NCBI RefSeq assembly: GCF_016808095.1
Contig: NC_068975.1
Location: 24,683,501 to 24,747,500, forward strand
Length of the DNA stretch: 64,000 nucleotides
From: Vigna angularis
Taxonomy: Eukaryota; Streptophyta; Magnoliopsida; Fabales; Fabaceae
Direction: 5' to 3'
How positions within the stretch are numbered: position 1 is the stretch's first letter; every line of letters starts with the position of its first letter. Positions 42,226 through 53,590 of this stretch are shown here, piece by piece. Both the position numbers and the translations under genes were made by a program. The notes under the pieces are model-generated. The model did no database searches and was not told the DNA's origin. It saw only the letters and a list, made by a program, of their open reading frames with translations.

Positions 42226-42702
42226 ACAACAAACGAATATGAAAGTGGAGTAGAACAATTTTTTGAATTTGAAAAAATGAATGTTCCAAACAATAATGGA
42301 AGATTGTATGGCCCGTGTATTAATTGTTTGAATGAGTGAAAACTACCAAGTGAAATTATTTGGGAACATGTCCTTTGTGATGGATTCGTAAGGAGCTACA
42401 CACAGTGGACATGGTATGGTGAATTCGTAAGGAGCTACACAAAATGGACATGGCATGGTGAATTAATAGACATGTCAATTGTAAGTGAGTCTCAAGTAGA
42501 AGTAGAAGAAGTTGATTTAAAAATGTGTGATCAGTTAGAGGACATGATATGTGATGTCGAACATGATTCCTTCGAATGTGCTCACGTGTATGACAACTTG
42601 TGCAATGTCGTAGAAAAACCTTTGTATCAAAAATGCATTAAATATACTCAATTGTTAGTGATATTAAAATTGCAATGTGAAGCCAATAAATGGGTAAACT
42701 AG
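42226..42702 (+). pseudogene. CACTA transposase-associated domain relic
   Basis: It reads F-F-E-F-E-K, then G-P-C-I-N-C-L-N, then S-Y-T-Q-W-T-W-Y-G-E-F and again S-Y-T-K-W-T-W-H-G-E, followed by an acidic stretch with D-Q-L-E-D-M-I-C-D-V. This is the same domain as at 16619-17047 (both share E-D-M-I-x-D-V). A stop (tga near 42337) and a 41-bp internal tandem duplication (ggattcgtaaggagctacac) break it. Confidence 0.65.
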
Positions 42703-42729
42703 TAAAAGTTTCATAGAATTGCTTGAGTT

Positions 42730-43900
42730 TTTGAGTTACATGCTTCATGAAGGTAAAACATTGCCAACACACAATTATGATGTCTGCAGAAGATAATAAG
42801 GGTCCTTTTCCAAAAGTCTTATGGTATCTTCCTCTTGTTTCATGATTGAAACGCTTATTCAGTTCAACCCAAATGATGCAAAACTCATGAGAGATGGTTG
42901 TTAACTCTTTGGCAAAGATGCCAAATCGTGCAAGTAATATAGATTGTAATTCCATATATCGTCTCCCAAAGGATTTACAATTGTTTAGGTAATTATGCTT
43001 ACTCACTAGTTTAGACAATGAATACAAATGATGATTGGTTCAAGTGTATATTGAACATAAGAAAATTACTGAAAATAACAGTTATAAAGTGATATGGATA
43101 AAGATTCATTGGGGTCAGATTTCATGACCCAAGCTCTAGTCACTCAATCATGCAATATAATTCTAACATATTCACACATTCACATCAAAAGTAAACAAAC
43201 CCTAATTCCTTATAAACAAGTCCTAAACCTTATTGTAAAAATATTAATCCCTTAGATATTCAAACACAATATTTGCATTAAGAAAAGATGTCAAGAATGA
43301 CCAAGAGCCTTAGTCTATGTCTAGAACCAAGCCTTTTGGTTGTTCTATTCCGGTCTAGGTTCTAAAACACTTTCCAATGATTAGATACCAACAAAAAGAG
43401 CATATATATTCCATAATGCAAGTAAAAACAAGAGATAAAACATATGAATGCAAAAAGAGATTCTATTGCATGGGAAAAGTTACAAAGAGTTTAGATACAT
43501 TACATCCAACCCCAATGAAATGGAGTTTAGCTACTCCTATACATTCTAGAACATAAGGATGGATTGGATGATGAAAATGATGAAGGAAGATGAAGCCTTG
43601 AGCTCTAGAAGTGCCTCAACCACCATTCTTGACCTCTGCCTCCTTTCCAAGTGCAAAAGTGTTTCCTTTCACTCACTTTCACACTTTAAGCACAATCCCA
43701 AAAAGTGCATTTTCACTAGGCGAGAATCACCACTTGTTGGGCGAGTGGTACTTTTTATGAAAGTTAGACAGCTCAGCTCACTAGGCTACAGGCTCTTCTG
43801 GCAAGGCTAGCGTTGGATTCTTACTAGGCGAGTTAAGATGGCTCACTAGGAGAACCATTTTTGGCATAATTGCTTAAACAAGCTTCAATCTTCCTCTTTC
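42730..43900 (-). mobile_element. LTR-like repeat with ctaggcgag modules
   Basis: On the minus strand the end reads tcctttgggagacgatata then ttacttgcacgatttggcat, the same terminal layout as 39003. From 43715 to 43915 there are several units around ctaggcgag (cactaggcgagaatcacc, ttactaggcgagttaag, ttcgctaggggagag). No coding capacity. Confidence 0.35.
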
Positions 43901-43919
43901 GCTAGGGGAGAGATTAATT

Positions 43920-44110
43920 TGTATATGATCCATACTTTTTATATCAATTAAAGCATTAATTGTATAAAAGTCTAACTTTTTATACTAGATAAGGCTTTAT
44001 CCAATATAAATAAATGTAACTTTTTACACCGATTAGTGTTACAATTGATATAAAAAGTCATTTTCTATACCGATTATGGCATTAACCGGTATAAGAAATG
44101 TATGTGCTTT
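43920..44110. repeat. CACTA-like sub-terminal repeats
   Basis: Several units of the type ctttttatacyaga / accgattagtgttacaattg / accggtataagaaatg, matching the unit type of 37850-38170. Confidence 0.5.
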
Positions 44111-44399
44111 CATCCACATACAAACCTATATAAAATTCAATCCCAGAACAGTCCCATAATACAATCTAGATATATATACAAGGAACAAAATAATCAATAT
44201 ACTTCCAACTACTTACGCATCAAATAATAGTTCATAAACTCAACATAGAATGAATACATCTAATATTTACCTAATATCATTTATAAACACATAAAAGAAA
44301 TGCAACCCACTGCTTTCGAATATCCTTTAGGACCTTTTGCTCCATTGGAGAGACATTATCAAATATCTACACAATGAACAATTTGAGTCAACTTATAAT

Positions 44400-44700
44400 A
44401 ATAATGACTTAAGTTGATAGTTATAAAATATTCATGTTACCAAATTTCATGAGTCAACAACGTTTGTGGATATGATTTTCTTCATGTGTCTCATGACATA
44501 ATATTCGCACTCAAAGCTCCTTGGTTGACGTCAACACTATAAGTTAAATTTATAAAGTATCATAAATTATATAAATGTATTTCAATAGTCTAAAAAGTTA
44601 AGTACTTATAGTTGGTGCAATGAACTACAACTTATTTCTAGAGGCGATATGGGTTTCCTGCAACTTCGAATAAGCCTCAACAACTCTATAAAAGTTAAAT
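44400..44700 (-). pseudogene. Ulp1-like protease domain fragment of a CACTA element
   Basis: On the minus strand two pieces separated by an intron-like gap read V-V-E-A-Y-S-K-L-Q and then F-E-C-E-Y-Y-V-M-R-H-M-K-K-I-I followed by V-V-D-S. The second piece resembles the C48 (Ulp1) C-terminal segment often carried by plant CACTA proteins, where C-G-Y-Y-V-M is usual. The fragment is short and the surroundings are broken, so it is tentative. Confidence 0.4.
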
Positions 44701-45157
44701 GTACATTGAAATGACTGACTAGTATGAACTTAGTAGAATTAAATTATATGTAAACAACAAATGAATTATTAAAAAACTTGTGCTATTAGTATACTTTTAA
44801 TTGTCAAAGTGTGAGGTCTTTTGTGTAATGAACATAAGAGAACCACAAGAAGCTATTGAGGAAGAATTACTAGCAATTGCCAGTGACCCAAGCAGATTCA
44901 GACAATATCAATGTTAAATAAGATTTACCTTAATAGAATTTAATTTATAAAAATCATACTTATTGTTGAAAATAAGGTGCTAAGTAGATTTATTTATTTT
45001 TCCTTTTTAAAGGCCTCTAAAAGATACTTTTGCACATCTTCACCTTTATTCCCAAATCTTTGAATAGAAAGAGGGTTAATAAATCCATAAATGGAATCAT
45101 TATTCCTTTTAATGTTCAACCAATGTAAATACCTTAAACATTAAAAATGAATAATGT

Positions 45158-45460
45158 TAGCTAAAAAAAAATGAAACCCCCGAAATCCTTACTCACCTCC
45201 CTCATTCCTCTCAACGCTTTCTCTTTCATCTTTCTCACTCCAACATTTTCTCTGTCATCTTATGGTAGCCCCAACTGAAAAAAATCAGAAACACTTACCT
45301 AACCCTAATCCACCTTCCTCACTTGTTCAATTTGTTTCTCTCTCATCTCCATACTCTCTCTTACCTACACACAACAACCCGCGACACCGCAATTTGTTAC
45401 TCTTACTTTATTCGTTCATTTGTTTTTCTTCTTATTATTATTAAATTTCTTTTTAAAATT
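45158..45460 (+). repeat. Left terminal inverted repeat of the Mutator-like element
   Basis: Blocks such as cctccctcattcctctcaac, aaaaaaatcagaaacactta and acccgcgacaccgcaatttg reappear reverse-complemented at the right end. It contains a 60-codon open frame (45262-45444) also kept in the right arm. Confidence 0.85.
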
Positions 45461-46110
45461 TTAGAATTAATAGTTTATTTTGAGGAGATTTAATATTTTG
45501 ACTATTAAGTGATTCGAAAATACTGCATATCGCGTAAATAAAGAAATTAGATATTTATTCATTTGGAAAACATACTGTTACTTTTTAAATTGATTCCATT
45601 TTTTTTATAAACCCTAAATTTAATTGTATGCAATGTTACTCAGGTTATAAGAAAATTGAAAAATATTGGCATTTGTGTGAGACTAAGAGGAAGGGTTGCA
45701 TTTTTTGATCATTCAGAGGAGGAAAGGCTAAGTTTCTGGAAGGTTCCCGGTGCGAAGGAGGTTGTGGAGCGTGGGATTGGTAACCGCGTGGATGAAGTTG
45801 CAATGTCATTAAACAACTCCCAACATATGTATGAGAAAACACGCCATTGATGCAAGTGGTAACGTATTGTATTCAAGTTTTAAATTCTGGTAAATTTGAA
45901 AAGTGTTTATTATTATAAGACTCCCCATATATAAGAAATTGCTGATCTTTTATAATTTTATAACTTTTGCTTTTCATATTAAACATTAAGAATATTTATG
46001 CGTTACTGAATGATAAAAAGAGAACATTAAAAATTATTCATATATTGGTAAAATGCATGATTATGTTAGAAGTATATGGAAAAAGAGCAGAAGTTAAATA
46101 GTCTATTATA

Positions 46111-46170
<60 letters not shown>

Positions 46171-46216
46171 GTACATCTAGTTATAATTTTTGTCTTATCT
46201 AATTTTCACAAGTATA
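45461..46216. other. Untranslated or promoter region before the transposase
   Basis: AT-rich with a (TA)n tract at 46114-46166. The segment 45650-45845 has higher coding-like composition and an open frame (W-K-V-P-G-A-K-E-V-V-E), but I recognise no family. It could be a captured fragment or a 5' exon. Confidence 0.35.
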
Positions 46217-48357
46217 ATGACATCCGAAGGAATTGGTAATTGGCCTGAAGGGTTATTTAGAGATGATGATTCAACATCTACAGATGATGAAATTAGAGAG
46301 GTTAGTGAAGATGATGAAATGGAAGATATCTTGAATGAACCTTTGGTTGAAGGTGAATATGCCAATGACTCAACTCTTTACAAAGAAAAATTGTTTAACA
46401 ACGACACCGATGCTTATAATTTTTATTGTTTATTTGCAAAAACTTCTAGTTTTTCAGTTAGACGTGGACATAGTTACAAATGGATCAACAATAACATTGA
46501 AGATATATATAAAAGAAAGTTTATTTGTCACCGAGCAGGTGTTGCTAAACAAAGAAAAATTACTGAAGTAGAAAACCAAAGGAAACAAAAAAGTTCAAGA
46601 TGTAATTGTAGTGCAAAATTGTTGATATCTAAAAGAACATTTGGCTTCGAGGAAAAATGGATGGTTACATGTTTCGAAGACTCTCATAATCATGCATTAT
46701 TAGATGAGAAAGAAATGTGATTTCTTCCAGCTTATCGTGATATCCCTATTAATGATCAAGCTCGTATATTATTATTGTCGAAAGTTGGTGCTCAGTAAGT
46801 CTCATTATGAGAGTGCTTGAAGCGGAGAAAGGGATAGAGGCAGGACATCTACCATTTCTGGACAAAGATATTAGAAACTTTATTAAATCTCAAAGTAGCA
46901 TTGATAAAGAGAACGACGCTTCAGATGTTCTCAAATTATGCAAAGATTTGAAAGACAAAGATGATGCTTTCCAATATGATTTTACATTGGATGAAAGTAA
47001 CAAGTTGGAACATATTATTTGGGTATTTGGTGATTCGATACGAGCATATGAAGCTTTTGGGGATGTGGTTGTCTTTGATACTACGTATCGGATTAATCGT
47101 TATGATATGCCTCTTGGACTATGGGTTGGAGTTCATAATCATGGAAGTTCCATTTTTTTTGGTTGTGTTCTATTAAGGGATGAGAAGATACCTTCCTTCA
47201 CATGGGCTTTAAAGGTAAGTTATAATTATTTGTTGTTATTTTTGTTTCTTAAATATTAACTTTTGTATTTTCATAATTTTTATTATTTGTTATATTTTCA
47301 GAGTTTTGTACGCATTGTCAAAGGAAAATGTCCACAAACAATTCTAACTGATCAAGACCATGCACTTAAAGAAGTTGTTTCAACAGAATTGCCAAATACA
47401 AAGCATGCTTTTTGCATATGGCATATTGCGACAAAGTTGCCAACTTGGTTTTCTTTCCTTTTGGGTACAAAATATGACGACTTCAAAACTGAGTTTTATA
47501 GGCTATATAATTTAGAATGTGAAAGTGATTTTGAACAACAATGGGATTTGATGGTTGAACGCTTTCATGTAAGTAATAACACATACATTGAGGAACATGA
47601 TGCATCCATACTCACACCATATACCTTTGAGTTGCTTCAACATGAGATTGAGTTATCTACAAAATATGCAGCAAGTGTGATTGACAATGACTCTTACTCG
47701 GTGCGACATCATACCAAACTTGATGGAGGTCGTTCTGTAACTTGGATAAAGGAAAAAAATTCAATTCGTTGTTCTTGTAAATAATTTGAATTTTCTGGGA
47801 TACTATGTAAACATGCTATTCGAGTGTTGTTGAAGAATGACTATTTTAGCATTCCAGAAGAATATCTTCCTTCTCGATGGAGAAGAGAAAGCTCATTGAT
47901 CCCACAATCAAGACACATAATCAACTATAATGATAACTCCTCTGTTGAGTTTCGATCACTCGTGCAATGTTTAGAGGTTGAATCTTTAAAGATCAAAGAT
48001 CGAGTTGAAGTAGCTACTAAAGAGTTAAAGAAAGTCATTCACTATTTAAAAGGCATGCCTGAAGTTCAAGAAAATTCAATTGATCTAGAACATGATGTTT
48101 TAAATGTTGATGAGTGTGATGTTGAAAATCCTATCACTTCTAAAACAAAAGGTCGACCAAGAGGATCAAGGGCAAAAGGAGGAGTTGAAGCTGTAAAGAA
48201 GTCTCGTCATTGTCATTACCCTAATTGTGGTCGAACCGACTCACGAAATTGTCCAATTAAAAAGAAGAAAGATTCATTATTAGCTTCTCAATCATCTCCT
48301 AATAAGTTATGCATGATTCTGTTGTATTCTAAAGTTTCATTAATTTGTAATATGTAG
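46217..48357 (+). pseudogene. FAR1/MULE-type transposase, three lesions
   Basis: An acidic N-terminus (D-D-S-T-S-T-D-D-E) is followed by a FAR1 DNA-binding domain (about 46370-46690: F-S-V-R-R-G, C-x-C, H-N-H). Next comes a MULE transposase core: F-D-T-T-Y near 47070 and L-T-D-Q-D near 47350 as acidic residues, C-I-W-H-I downstream. Then a SWIM zinc finger (C-S-C ... C-K-H, 47770-47825), an AT-hook-like K-G-R-P-R-G-S near 48150 and a C-terminal Cys/His knuckle. An 87-nt GT-AG intron lies at 47215-47301. The start at 46217 gives M-T-S-E-G-I-G. Lesions: TGA at 46718, frameshift near 46795, TAA at 47782 inside the SWIM finger. Position inside the long inverted repeats says it is the element's own transposase. 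Domesticated FAR1/FRS regulators share this fold. Confidence 0.85.
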
Positions 48358-49144
48358 GTGATTGAGTGAGAGTGACATGTATTGGTTATATTTTCCTCTT
48401 AATTAAACTTGTGATATTGGTTATATTATGTGATTGTTGCACTGCTTTTTTTCAGTAGAACTTTATTACACTACACTATATTTTTGAAGACGGTGAAAAT
48501 GGAGACAAAACAAAACAAAACGCATAAATTTCCTAAAAATGAAATACCAAAAACGACATTCATTTTCCTCATTATTTACTAACACAAAAATGACTATACC
48601 TTTTTTTTGTTATACGTTATTACATAACATTTAATAATAATAACCATTGTTAACTTATTATAAACTAGTTTTAGTTCTTAGAGAAACTTATTTTATTTTC
48701 TTTTTCTTATTTTCTTCTCCTTAAAAAAGTGTTTATAGAGATGTTCATGTAAACAAGTCTAATGTTAAAAAACAACAAATACATAAACTGTTTTTTGAAG
48801 TACCTTGATTCTAGCATAGTGTTACAGAAAAAGGAGTGTTTTACTTATTTAATGACTTCATGTTTTACTTTTACGGTCTTAATTATAAGATCAAAATTCC
48901 CATAACAGAAATGAAAGTGTAAAGTTTCCAAATTAGTTCATGGCTATTTTGTGTACCAAGAAGTGATCCAAGTTTTGAATGTCTATCGTGAACTGTCTTT
49001 GTTGGTCAGTCACCCAAATTTCAAAAGATTTCAAACAAGTTAAAAGTTGAGTATAAACTTTTTGAATTGAACGAGTTACCTGCAAATATGCCTACTTAGA
49101 CTTAATAGAAAACATGAGCTATATGAAGGTATTTAACAAAAATC
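48358..49144. other. Mutator-like element interior without gene
   Basis: AT-rich. The part nearest 49144 may be the 3' untranslated region carried along with the captured F-box/LRR fragment (minus strand). Confidence 0.4.
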
Positions 49145-49690
49145 CTATTCATACTTAAAATGTGGATCTACATTTATGTATCTCCTCATCATGTCCAACC
49201 CCTGCTGTGGTGAAGCTGGCTAACATCTGGCATTCTTCATAAGACTTTGCCTCAGAAACAACTCCATTAGATTTTGATGATCTCGAAATCATTTGGTAAA
49301 ACTTTGGCCATATAATTGTGAACTTGCTGATATGCACTGTCTCAAGATCCTCAACTGTGTCGCCAATATCAAGATGTATAACACTAACATCATCAATCTT
49401 AAAATGCTTCAAGGCCCCTTTTCCAACGAGTTCAAAGAACTCAAGTGCACAATCTTTCAAGTGCAAGGTCTCAAGCCCATCAGCCTCCAATATAAACTTG
49501 TCCAAACTGATACATACACCTTCTTCAGCGTTGAACTACTCAATTCAACAGTCACCTGTGCATCAGACATTGCAATCTCAGGATTCACAAGCTCCAAAGC
49601 TTCAATCTTCGGGCATGCATATACCAGAAGATTCAGATCCAATGCAGATATACTGACATAACTCAGGGAAAGAGACTTCAAGCAAGGGAA
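49145..49690 (-). pseudogene. Captured F-box/LRR gene fragment inside the Mutator-like element
   Basis: On the minus strand this reads S-L-S-L-S-Y-V-S-I-S-A-L-D-L-N and C-P-K-I-E-A-L-E-L-V-N-P-E-I. After a frame break near 49500 come F-I-L-E-A-D-G-L-E-T-L-H-L-K-D, D-D-V-S-V-I-H-L-D-I-G, then V-V-S-E-A-K-S-Y-E-E-C-Q-M-L. After a second break the end is V-D-P-H-F-K-Y-E and TAG at 49145. The pattern is LRR and closely recalls the plant F-box/LRR-repeat protein family of Arabidopsis At1g67190, from memory. The F-box and a central part (between I-S-R-S-S-K and V-V-S-E-A-K) are missing, so it is a 3' fragment with internal deletion. Its presence between the inverted repeats is typical of Pack-MULE gene capture. 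Confidence 0.7.
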
Positions 49691-49854
49691 TCATTTTTTT
49701 TTTAATTTTAATAATTATCATTAAAAACAAGTCATGTATACACATCAATAAATAGACTCAATGTATACTGTGATAAAAATATAATGAAATATAGTGTAGA
49801 CGTGCAAATGATGCATGGAAATTCTATGATTTGAAAAAAAAAATCCAAACCTAT

Positions 49855-50190
49855 CAACTCTTTCTTTTTCATCTCTCTCACTCCAACCTTTTCTTTGTCA
49901 TCCCTACCGTGACTTAATTTAAAAATGAAATTTAATAATAATAAGAAGGGAAAATATATAACATAGTCCTCCAATCAAAAATCAACATCAACATCATCAA
50001 TTATTTTGTTATTAAAGTAGAAAACAAATGAACAAACAGAGCAAGAGCAATTCTAAAATTTAAAAATGAAATTTAATAATAATAAGAAGGAAAACAAATG
50101 AACGAACAGAATAAGAGCAATTCTAAAATTTAAAAATGAAATTTAATAATAAGAAGAAGGAAAACAAATGAACGAACAGAGTAAGAGCAA
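49855..50190. repeat. Inner repeats near the right inverted repeat
   Basis: Three roughly 75-90-bp direct units with tttaaaaatgaaatttaata and gaaggaaaacaaatgaacg. In addition 49855-49912 is a partial copy of the terminal repeat in the opposite orientation (ctctctcactccaacctttt), which makes the right end a partial fold-back. Confidence 0.6.
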
Positions 50191-50432
50191 CAAATTGCGG
50201 TGTCGCGGGTTGTTATGTGTAGGTGAGAGAGAGTATGGAGATGAGAGAGAAATAAATTTAATAAGTGAGGAAGGTGGATTGGGGTTAGGTAAGTGTTTCT
50301 GATTTTTTTCAGTTGGGACTACCATAAGATAACAGAGAAAATGTTGGAGTAAGAAAGATGAAAGAGAAAGGGTTGAGAGGAATGAGGGAGGTCAGTAAAG
50401 GTTTGGGAGGTTTCCTTTTTTTTTTAGTTTTG
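50075..50432 (-). repeat. Right terminal inverted repeat of the Mutator-like element
   Basis: Reverse complement of 45158-45460 with scattered substitutions. A 60-codon frame (50143-50325, minus) corresponds to 45262-45444 and shares most residues (M-V-V-P-T-E-K-N-Q-K-H-L). It probably persists because the arms are recent copies of each other. Confidence 0.85.
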
Positions 50433-50562
50433 AGAATTATTAAAATACCCTTAACCTTAACACTTAGAATCCATGATATATTAGGATAATTTTGTCTACT
50501 AAAACCCGATACACATTACTAAAATGTACCAACTGAAAAACAGGTATACGCATGTTAGCAAA

Positions 50563-51265
<703 letters not shown>

Positions 51266-52100
51266 AACATATTAGGGAGAACTTCAAAAACACCCTTCTC
51301 ACATATAAAAGGGAGAAAAGTTGTTTTGTTTGTGACTTCAGGAGGCATTTGTAACACTATAGGAGAAAGAGAGATTTTCACTACCAACACACTAAGTTGT
51401 TCCAAAATTGTTTGTTGTGGTGACTGTGACAGTTGTGACATTGATTCATTCACATTTTTCTCCCCTTGTGCTCCAACCTTATATACATATTTAAAAACTT
51501 ATACAAGATTAGTATACAATTATCAATAAAAACAAGAAAATGCGTAATTAACATAAATTTTGTTTACTAGTTCTCTTGGTCCGAGATTATCAAGGATAAC
51601 ATCACATATTTGCGTTTTATGCACAACCACAAAGGTAAATTGTAAATCACTAACATCACCCGTCACAAGCTATGTTTACTGCTTAAGTTGCCATATGAAT
51701 TAATTCCATATGTAGCAAGTCGAAACTTAAAGTTCCTTGAATCATTAGAGAAATTAGGGAACATGAAATTAATATTCTTCTATTGCAAACCATATGTTGG
51801 GTGCCTCAAATTCTCATCTTTTATATGTCCACCCACATCATTGATAAGTGTGATAATTACTTACTTTTCACACTTATTAGAACCCCTTCTTGTCTTTGAT
51901 TCATGTGTTTTGTGTTTAAATTAAACAGAGAAATGACAAAATTATACATAAGAGTTATAGAAAGAGATAGTTATTCATTTTGGAGTATCTTGCAGAACTT
52001 TCTATACTGGTTTATGAATCGACATAAAAAGTTTGATACTGTATATACCCTTTGTTTCTATATCAGTTCAAAAACATGTATAAATAGTCCTTTTCTTAAT
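51266..52100. other. No gene identified
   Basis: A few open frames exist on both strands, with coding-like composition at 51280-51480 (minus: [15 protein letters not shown]). I cannot place them in a family; transposon protein remains are possible. Confidence 0.35.
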
Positions 52101-52104
52101 AGTA

Positions 52105-52920
52105 TAAAAAGATTTTTCTAGCATAGTGTTATTTTTATGTTCTTGTCCTTAAAAGTGTTACTTTAGTTATGAATTTTAACAACTAGAAAAATAATTTTTA
52201 ACATTAATACATGACCTCACTACAAAATGTCAAATTTTACTAGGAGTTATTTTTCACATTACTGACAGTTTTAACCCCTGATAAATATATTTTCCAATGT
52301 TAGGAAATTGTCGAAAAAAATAGCGTCAGTAAATAATTACTATCAATTTCTTATTAACTGTCGTTACTTGGAGAGTTTTTGGGATTTTCCAAAATCGTCA
52401 CTACTTGTTGGGATTTTCCAAAACTATCGCTACTTACTAGAGTTTACCGAAACTGCGACTACTTACTAGGCTTTCCCGAACTGTCGAAAATAGAAATCAT
52501 TTTAAAAATTAGTATAAATAATTTTTTTAACTTGTATAAAAAGAATTTTCTAACATAATGTGATTTTCATGTTCTTGTCCTTAAAAGTTTCACTATCATA
52601 TATGTGACATTTTAACAACTAGAAAAATAATTTTTAACCGTAGTTCATGACCTGACTAATAAAATGTCAAATTTTATTAAGAGTTATTTTTCACATTCGA
52701 CACAGTTTTATCCTTGATAAATATATTTTCTACAATTACAAAAGTAATAGGAAAAACAACTCAATAAATAATTGTTGTTAATTTTTGATTAATTGTTGCA
52801 ACTTCAGGGTGTATTTCAAAATCGTCGTTAATCGTTGGAATTTTCCAAAAACATTGTTATTTATTGGGTTTTTTCAAAATTGTCGTTACTTACTGAAATT
52901 TCCAAAATTGTCCATGAAAA
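52105..52920. mobile_element. Two divergent direct copies of a CACTA-like terminal region
   Basis: The block beginning ttctagcatagtgttattttt at about 52120 recurs in altered form at about 52550 (ttctaacataatgtgatttt), with matching sequence for about 150 bases. Each copy ends in three or four units of about 30 bp of the type gtcgttacttactggnattttccaaaa, which look like sub-terminal repeats. No transposase is seen. Confidence 0.4.
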
Positions 52921-53590
52921 TAATTGTAATCTTTTTTCATTATTGAAATTAGTTGACAATCATAAAAATGCTTTAATAATAAAATACTCAATCAAATAAT
53001 TTGAAACTAAATTTAAATATTATTATACAAAATAAATTGTGAACATTATTCAATACAATTAATTGTTTAATATAAAATATAACATTATTTAATAGTAAAA
53101 ATTAAAAAAAAAACATGTTAAACAATAATCATTAATTTTATTTTTCTTCATTATCTTCATCATTTAGTACCTTTTTTTAATCAAATATTTACAATATATA
53201 GAATAATAGTTAATGACTAATATATAAAAAAAATCATTTTATAAATTTAACGTGCAAAACTTTTATGTCATCTTAAACAAGTTTATCAGGAAAGAATATT
53301 AATGGCATGAAAACAAGTGACACAACACATTTGAGTTAGAAAATTAAAAGTAAAATGTGAAACCACCCGCCAGTGACACAATTATTGTATTTAAATAAAT
53401 TTATCTTTTTCTCTTATATTACACTATAATAATTTTGTATTTAAATAAATAATATAAATAATTATAATCTTCTTAATCACTAGTAATTTAATATTGTTGA
53501 AAAAATTACAATGTAAAAGTATAAGAAAAGTAAAATACAAACTTAGATGTTTTTGACCGGGACAACAAGGATTTAGAGTATATAATGACA
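52921..53590. other. AT-rich stretch without gene
   Basis: Nothing recognisable on either strand. Confidence 0.5.

Larger units (their letters stand above)
45150..50450 (+). mobile_element. Mutator-like element with long terminal inverted repeats
   Basis: About 5.3 kb bounded by inverted repeats of about 300 bp (45158-45460 and 50075-50432), with a FAR1/MULE-type transposase gene inside (46217-48357) and a host-gene fragment on the opposite strand (49145-49690). The right edge probably ends at aaaataccc near 50450. A weak nine-base target-duplication candidate (accttaaac near 45130, accttaaca near 50455) is imperfect. The inverted repeats are nearly identical over long blocks, so the element is not old, although its transposase is broken. 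Confidence 0.8.

Noticed and set aside
45656..45850. 64-codon frame with coding-like composition before the transposase
   Set aside because: Kept only as a remark: I recognise no family and see no clear exon borders, so it is not listed as a gene.
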